Below are positions 60,626 to 64,000 of a stretch of DNA of 64,000 nt, in pieces; within the stretch, counting starts at the first letter, position 1; every line of letters starts with the position of its first letter. Source of the stretch: Pseudomonas purpurea (GTDB taxonomy: Bacteria; Pseudomonadota; Gammaproteobacteria; Pseudomonadales; Pseudomonadaceae); the NCBI RefSeq assembly GCF_039908635.1, contig NZ_CP150918.1:5844001-5908000 (forward strand), read 5' to 3'. A program made the translations under genes and the position numbers. Below the pieces are notes generated by a model, which did not search any database, had not been told where the DNA came from, and saw nothing but the letters and a program-made list of their open reading frames with translations.

Positions 60626-60641
60626 TATTGGGAGAATCAAA

Positions 60642-61091
60642 ATGCTCGAATGGTTGAAGACAAATGCCACAGCGGCACGCGACAAACTGGCCAGCGAAGT
60701 CACCAAGTTCAAGAACCGTGAGTTCATGGACGCCGTGGTCGCCGGTTGTGCACTGGTCGCGGCAGCCGATGGCGACATCAGCTCCGAAGAAAAACAGAAA
60801 ATGATGGGTTACATCCAGAACTCGCAAGAGCTCAAGGTGTTCGACGCCAAGGATGTCATCAAATCGTTCCAGGAAATTTGCGGCAAGTTTGAATTCGACA
60901 ACGCCATCGGCCGTGCCGAAGCGTTGAAGGTCATCGCAAAAATCAAAAGCAAACCAGACGCAGCGCGTCTGTTGGTTCGCGTTTGCTGCGCAATCGGGGG
61001 TGCCGACGGTTCCTTCGACGAAAGCGAACGTGCTGTTTGCCGCTCCATCTGCAATGAGCTGGGCCTGAGCCCCGCTGACTTCGATCTCTAA
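60642..61091 (+). CDS. terB: TerB, metal-binding tellurite-resistance protein
   Basis: The protein has 149 residues. The TerB helical bundle shows 'FMDAVVAGCALVAAADGDIS', then 'LVRVCCAIGGADGSFDESER', with the acidic DGxxSxxE/DGxFDxxE pair that binds metal. The start 'MLEWLKTNATAARDKLA' is amphipathic. In model Ter systems TerB is cytoplasmic and contacts TerC and TerD. The ATG has a GGGAGA site, and terC starts 11 bases after the stop. Confidence 0.93.
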   Translation: MLEWLKTNATAARDKLASEVTKFKNREFMDAVVAGCALVAAADGDISSEEKQKMMGYIQNSQELKVFDAKDVIKSFQEICGKFEFDNAIGRAEALKVIAKIKSKPDAARLLVRVCCAIGGADGSFDESERAVCRSICNELGLSPADFDL

Positions 61092-61102
61092 GGTAAACAC
61101 CT

Positions 61103-62134
61103 GTGGAAAATACTGCTCTGGGCTTCCCGCCCCTCACCATCGCGGTCTTCGTAGGCCTGGCCTTGTCGGCCATGGTCCTCGACATGCTGACCCACCGGGG
61201 TGACAAGCCGGTCTCGCTCACCAAAGCCGCTGTCTGGTCGGTGTTCTGGGTTCTGATTTCCCTGGGCTTCGCCGGTTATCTGTATGTCGAACACGGCCCG
61301 TCTGTGGCCAGCCTGTTCATCACCGGCTACGCCCTGGAGAAAGTCCTGAGCGTGGACAATCTGTTTGTGTTCATGGCGATCTTCGCCTGGTTCAAGATCC
61401 CGGATGGCCTGCGCCACCGTGTTCTGTACTGGGGCATTATCGGCGCGATCGTCTTCCGCCTGATCTTCGTGGCCATCGGTACCGGTCTGCTGATGTTCGG
61501 CCCGTGGGTCGAGGTGATCTTTGCCCTGATCGTCGGCTGGACCGCGGTCATGATGCTCAGAGCGGGCGGTGACGACGAAGAGGAAGAGGACTACTCCAAG
61601 CACATGGCCTACCGCTTCGCCGCGAAACTGTTCCCGGTATGGCCAAAACTGCATGGCCATAACTTCTTCGTGCGTCGTTCGGTCCTTGAAAAAGAGCTGA
61701 ACAAACCCGAGAACAAGGGCATCAGCCTGCCGGTCAAAGGCGCACTGTTCGCCACGCCGCTGTTCCTTTGCGTATTCGTGATGGAAATCTCCGACGTGCT
61801 GTTCGCCTTCGACTCGGTACCGGCAGTTATTGCGGTCAGCCGTGAACCGTTGATCGTGTACTCGGCTATGCTGTTCGCGATTCTGGGCCTGCGGACCATG
61901 TACTTCGTCCTCGAAGCACTGAAACGCTACCTGGTGCACCTGGAGAAAGCCGTCATCGCACTGCTGTTCTTCATTGCCGCCAAACTGGGCCTCAATGCAA
62001 CCGATCACCTGTTTCACCACGGTTACAGCATCGATGCCAACACCAGCCTGTTTGTCGTGCTGATCGTGCTGGCCATCGGTATCGTCGCCAGCCTGATCTT
62101 CCCTGCAAAGGAAGACGAGGCAGAAAACGCTTAA
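61103..62134 (+). CDS. terC: TerC-family integral membrane protein
   Basis: This 343-residue membrane protein of the TerC/Alx family has about nine helices. 'SVDNLFVFMAIFAWFKIP' and 'EISDVLFAFDSVPAVIAV' are the two family motifs with conserved Asp residues that probably bind metal (Mn or other divalent ions). A cytoplasmic acidic loop 'GGDDEEEEDYSKHMAYRF' lies in the middle. The start is GTG 61103 after AAGGT. Known TerC proteins act in tellurite and metal stress, and some export Mn2+. The partner proteins TerD and TerB flank it. Confidence 0.93.
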   Translation: MENTALGFPPLTIAVFVGLALSAMVLDMLTHRGDKPVSLTKAAVWSVFWVLISLGFAGYLYVEHGPSVASLFITGYALEKVLSVDNLFVFMAIFAWFKIPDGLRHRVLYWGIIGAIVFRLIFVAIGTGLLMFGPWVEVIFALIVGWTAVMMLRAGGDDEEEEDYSKHMAYRFAAKLFPVWPKLHGHNFFVRRSVLEKELNKPENKGISLPVKGALFATPLFLCVFVMEISDVLFAFDSVPAVIAVSREPLIVYSAMLFAILGLRTMYFVLEALKRYLVHLEKAVIALLFFIAAKLGLNATDHLFHHGYSIDANTSLFVVLIVLAIGIVASLIFPAKEDEAENA

Positions 62135-62161
62135 GTCCAAACCTAAAGGAGTAACAGAGAA

Positions 62162-62737
62162 ATGGCACTGACCCTTCAGAAAGGCGGAAACCTGTCCCTT
62201 TCGAAAACCGACCCTTCGCTGACCAAGATTCTGGTCGGTCTGGGCTGGGACCCACGCGCTACAGACGGAGCTGAATTCGATTTGGACGCCAGTGCATTTC
62301 TGCTTGGCGCCAACGGCAAGGTACGTAGCGACGCGGACTTCATTTTCTACAATCAGCTCAAAAGTGCTGATGGCTCGGTTGAACACACCGGCGACAACCG
62401 TACCGGCGCCGGCGACGGTGACGACGAAGTGGTCAAGGTCGACCTGAGCCGTGTACCGGCTGACGTCGACAAAATTGCCTTCACCGTGACCATCCACGAC
62501 GCTGAAGCACGCAAGCAGAACTTCGGCCAAGTGGGCAATGCGTTCATCCGCATCGTCAACGAAGTGACTGGCGCTGAAATCGTTCGTTATGACCTGGCCG
62601 AAGACGCCAGCGTTGAAACCGCAATGATCTTCGCCGAGCTGTACCGCAACAATGGCGAGTGGAAATTCCGTGCTGTCGGCCAAGGTTATGCCGGTGGCCT
62701 GAAAGCTACCGCCAACCAATACGGCATGAGCTTCTAA
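62162..62737 (+). CDS. terD: TerD
   Basis: This 191-residue TerD protein has all calcium loops: '[19 protein letters not shown]', '[21 protein letters not shown]', '[20 protein letters not shown]'. The C-terminus '[19 protein letters not shown]' is typical. The ATG follows AAAGGAG. It is very similar in layout to the next gene, so the two are tandem copies. It lies 27 bases after terC. Confidence 0.95.
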   Translation: MALTLQKGGNLSLSKTDPSLTKILVGLGWDPRATDGAEFDLDASAFLLGANGKVRSDADFIFYNQLKSADGSVEHTGDNRTGAGDGDDEVVKVDLSRVPADVDKIAFTVTIHDAEARKQNFGQVGNAFIRIVNEVTGAEIVRYDLAEDASVETAMIFAELYRNNGEWKFRAVGQGYAGGLKATANQYGMSF

Positions 62738-62770
62738 GCTGTCCCACCCCATTTAAAAGAGGAATCAATC

Positions 62771-63349
62771 ATGGCGGTAAGTCTGAGCAAAGGCGGCAAC
62801 GTTTCCCTGTCCAAAGAGGCTCCGGGCCTGACCGAAGTCATCGTGGGCCTGGGTTGGGATCCGCGCGTGACCGACGGTCAAGAGTTCGACCTGGACGCTT
62901 CGATCTTCATCGTTGGCGAAAATGGCAAAGTCCTCGATGACAACAGCTTCATTTTCTACAACAACAAGAAGTCTGCCGATGGCAGCGTCGAGCACCTGGG
63001 CGACAACCGCTCCGGCGCAGGCGAAGGTGACGACGAGCAGGCAGTGGTCAAGCTGACCTCCCTGGCAGCCGCCGTCCAGAAGCTGGTGTTCGCGGTCACT
63101 ATCCACGACGCTGAAGCCCGCAAGCAAAGCTTCGGCCAGGTTTCCAACGCTTACATCCGCGTTGTGAACAAGGCTGACGGCAAGGAACTGGCGCGCTACG
63201 ACCTGTCGGAAGACGCTTCCACCGAGACCGCAATGATCTTCGGTGAGCTCTATCGCAATGGCGCCGAGTTCAAGTTCAAGGCCATCGGCCAAGGCTTCGC
63301 TGGCGGCCTCAAGCCTCTGGCTGAAGCTCACGGCGTGAGCATCGGCTAA
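62771..63349 (+). CDS. terE: TerD/TerE stress protein
   Basis: This 192-residue TerD-family protein has the loops '[19 protein letters not shown]', '[20 protein letters not shown]' and '[18 protein letters not shown]'. It is close to the preceding TerD but differs at the DNRSG and in '[10 protein letters not shown]'. As the last gene of the operon it corresponds to terE in gene order. AAAAGAGGAATC precedes the ATG. A rho-independent terminator follows at 63366. Confidence 0.93.
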   Translation: MAVSLSKGGNVSLSKEAPGLTEVIVGLGWDPRVTDGQEFDLDASIFIVGENGKVLDDNSFIFYNNKKSADGSVEHLGDNRSGAGEGDDEQAVVKLTSLAAAVQKLVFAVTIHDAEARKQSFGQVSNAYIRVVNKADGKELARYDLSEDASTETAMIFGELYRNGAEFKFKAIGQGFAGGLKPLAEAHGVSIG

Positions 63350-63365
63350 CCCGCAAGGGTGCCCC

Positions 63366-63396
63366 AAAAGCCCCTGCCGATTGGCAGGGGCTTTTT
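63366..63396 (+). terminator. rho-independent terminator of the Ter operon
   Basis: The arms AAAAGCCCCTGCC and GGCAGGGGCTTTTT pair over 13 bases around a GATT loop, then TTTCTTG. This is a textbook intrinsic terminator placed 17 bases after the terE stop. Confidence 0.92.
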
Positions 63397-63535
63397 CTTG
63401 TCTGCCACAACCTCGCAATACCGCTGTTTCTACTGGCGCCGATACTGGCCAAGGGACGAAACAACAAGGAGCTCGGCATGGATCGAGCGTATTTGCCAAC
63501 GGCCTGCACAGGCCGATCTATCAGCAAGGATGAAC

Positions 63536-64000
63536 ATGAACCTCTTGCTCAAGGCGCGCCTATGCCTGGCCGCCCTCGGTTATCTGGTCATTTGCAACAC
63601 CGCCTGGGCCGCCAGCTTCAACTGCGCCAACGCGACGACTTACTCGGAAAACGCCATCTGCTCGAACGAAGCGTTTTCCAGGCTCGATGAAAAAATCAGC
63701 TCGTTGTTTACCCAAAGCATGGAACTGACGGACGAAAAAGCCGCCTTGCGCCAGGATCAGCGCGACTGGCTGGCCTCCCGCAACACCTGCGCCACCGCCG
63801 CCTGTGTCGGCGAGCAACTGCGCGAGCGGGTCGAGTTCCTGCAAGACTATCGGGCAGGCCTCACACCTGCACCTTCTGTCATGGCGCCGGTTCCCGCCCC
63901 TGCACCGGTCATTGCGGCGCCAGCGCCGGTGATCACGCCACCTGCGGTGCACGCCCCGACAGTCGCCCCACAAGCCACCCACCCCGCTGCACCCGCACCC
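63536..64000 (+). CDS. LprI-type (DUF1311-like) secreted protein, 3' end outside window
   Basis: At least 155 codons are open to the window end with no stop. The signal peptide (MNLLLKARLCLAALGYLVI, cleavage near TAWAA) is followed by 'SFNCANATTYSENAICSNEAF', the DUF1311/LprI start with a Cys pair, then 'RDWLASRNTCATAACVGEQL'. The later part is Pro/Ala-rich. LprI proteins inhibit lysozyme; the function here is not shown. I chose the ATG at 63536, spaced six bases after AAGG, over the ATG at 63530. Confidence 0.75.
   Translation, partial: MNLLLKARLCLAALGYLVICNTAWAASFNCANATTYSENAICSNEAFSRLDEKISSLFTQSMELTDEKAALRQDQRDWLASRNTCATAACVGEQLRERVEFLQDYRAGLTPAPSVMAPVPAPAPVIAAPAPVITPPAVHAPTVAPQATHPAAPAP

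Overview
This window is high-GC DNA that looks like a Pseudomonas chromosome, most likely the P. fluorescens group. That is inferred from gene content and from gene order shared with P. aeruginosa; no sequence search was run. Two blocks correspond to PAO1 regions that I recall as lying near the end of that genome, close to oriC: the zinc-response block dksA2-amiA-folE2-gamma carbonic anhydrase-pyrC2, and the common-polysaccharide-antigen block rmd-gmd-wbpW-wzm-wzt-wbpXYZ. No tRNA, rRNA, insertion sequence, prophage or CRISPR array was seen. Genes are tightly packed, many with 4-bp stop/start overlaps.

Region 1 (1-3.6 kb) holds a truncated Kef-type antiporter, an acyl-CoA thioesterase, a pdxY with a one-base frameshift near its 3' end, and a DUF3301 protein. 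Region 2 (3.6-12.8 kb) is a zinc-starvation island. It has two COG0523 GTPases (one ZigA-like), a DUF1826 protein, the two-cysteine DksA2, a secreted cysteine protein, an AmiA amidase, FolE2, a gamma-carbonic-anhydrase homologue, a second dihydroorotase with Gln at a metal-ligand position, and a shortened ThrRS paralogue without the catalytic domain. Two near-perfect Zur-type palindromes sit in its two divergent promoter regions.

Region 3 (12.8-24.3 kb) has a DUF3617 protein, cardiolipin synthase and cyclopropane synthase, a bufferin-type RiPP operon (precursor, DUF692 modification enzyme, DUF2063 partner), and a four-gene operon of three SPFH/HflKC-like proteins plus a CPC P-type ATPase. One of those SPFH proteins starts with a 14-histidine tract, and a Zur-like palindrome precedes the operon. 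Region 4 (24.5-30.2 kb) is a six-gene phospholipid operon resembling E. coli ynbABCD with an added acyltransferase and a small membrane protein. An Lrp regulator/LysE exporter pair follows.

Region 5 (31.5-49 kb) starts with a TPR protein and a DUF3142 lipoprotein. Next come paired methyltransferases and paired glycosyltransferases on the minus strand, divergent from the D-rhamnan (A-band/CPA-like) operon: GDP-D-rhamnose synthesis, ABC export and three glycosyltransferases. Region 6 (49-51.6 kb) is a flavin-fold oxidase, a GST and a LysR regulator. Region 7 (51.9-63.4 kb) is a complete Ter stress operon: a biosynthetic half (ATP-grasp, two phosphoribosyltransferase-type proteins, CitE-like lyase, two HAD phosphatases), a degenerate TerD domain fused to a trypsin-like protease, then TerD, TerA, TerB, TerC, TerD, TerD and a strong terminator. 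A truncated LprI-like gene ends the window.

The best candidates for under-described biology are the SPFH/P-type ATPase operon, the catalytic-domain-less ThrRS paralogue, the ynb-like lipid operon, and the TerD-protease fusion in the Ter operon.
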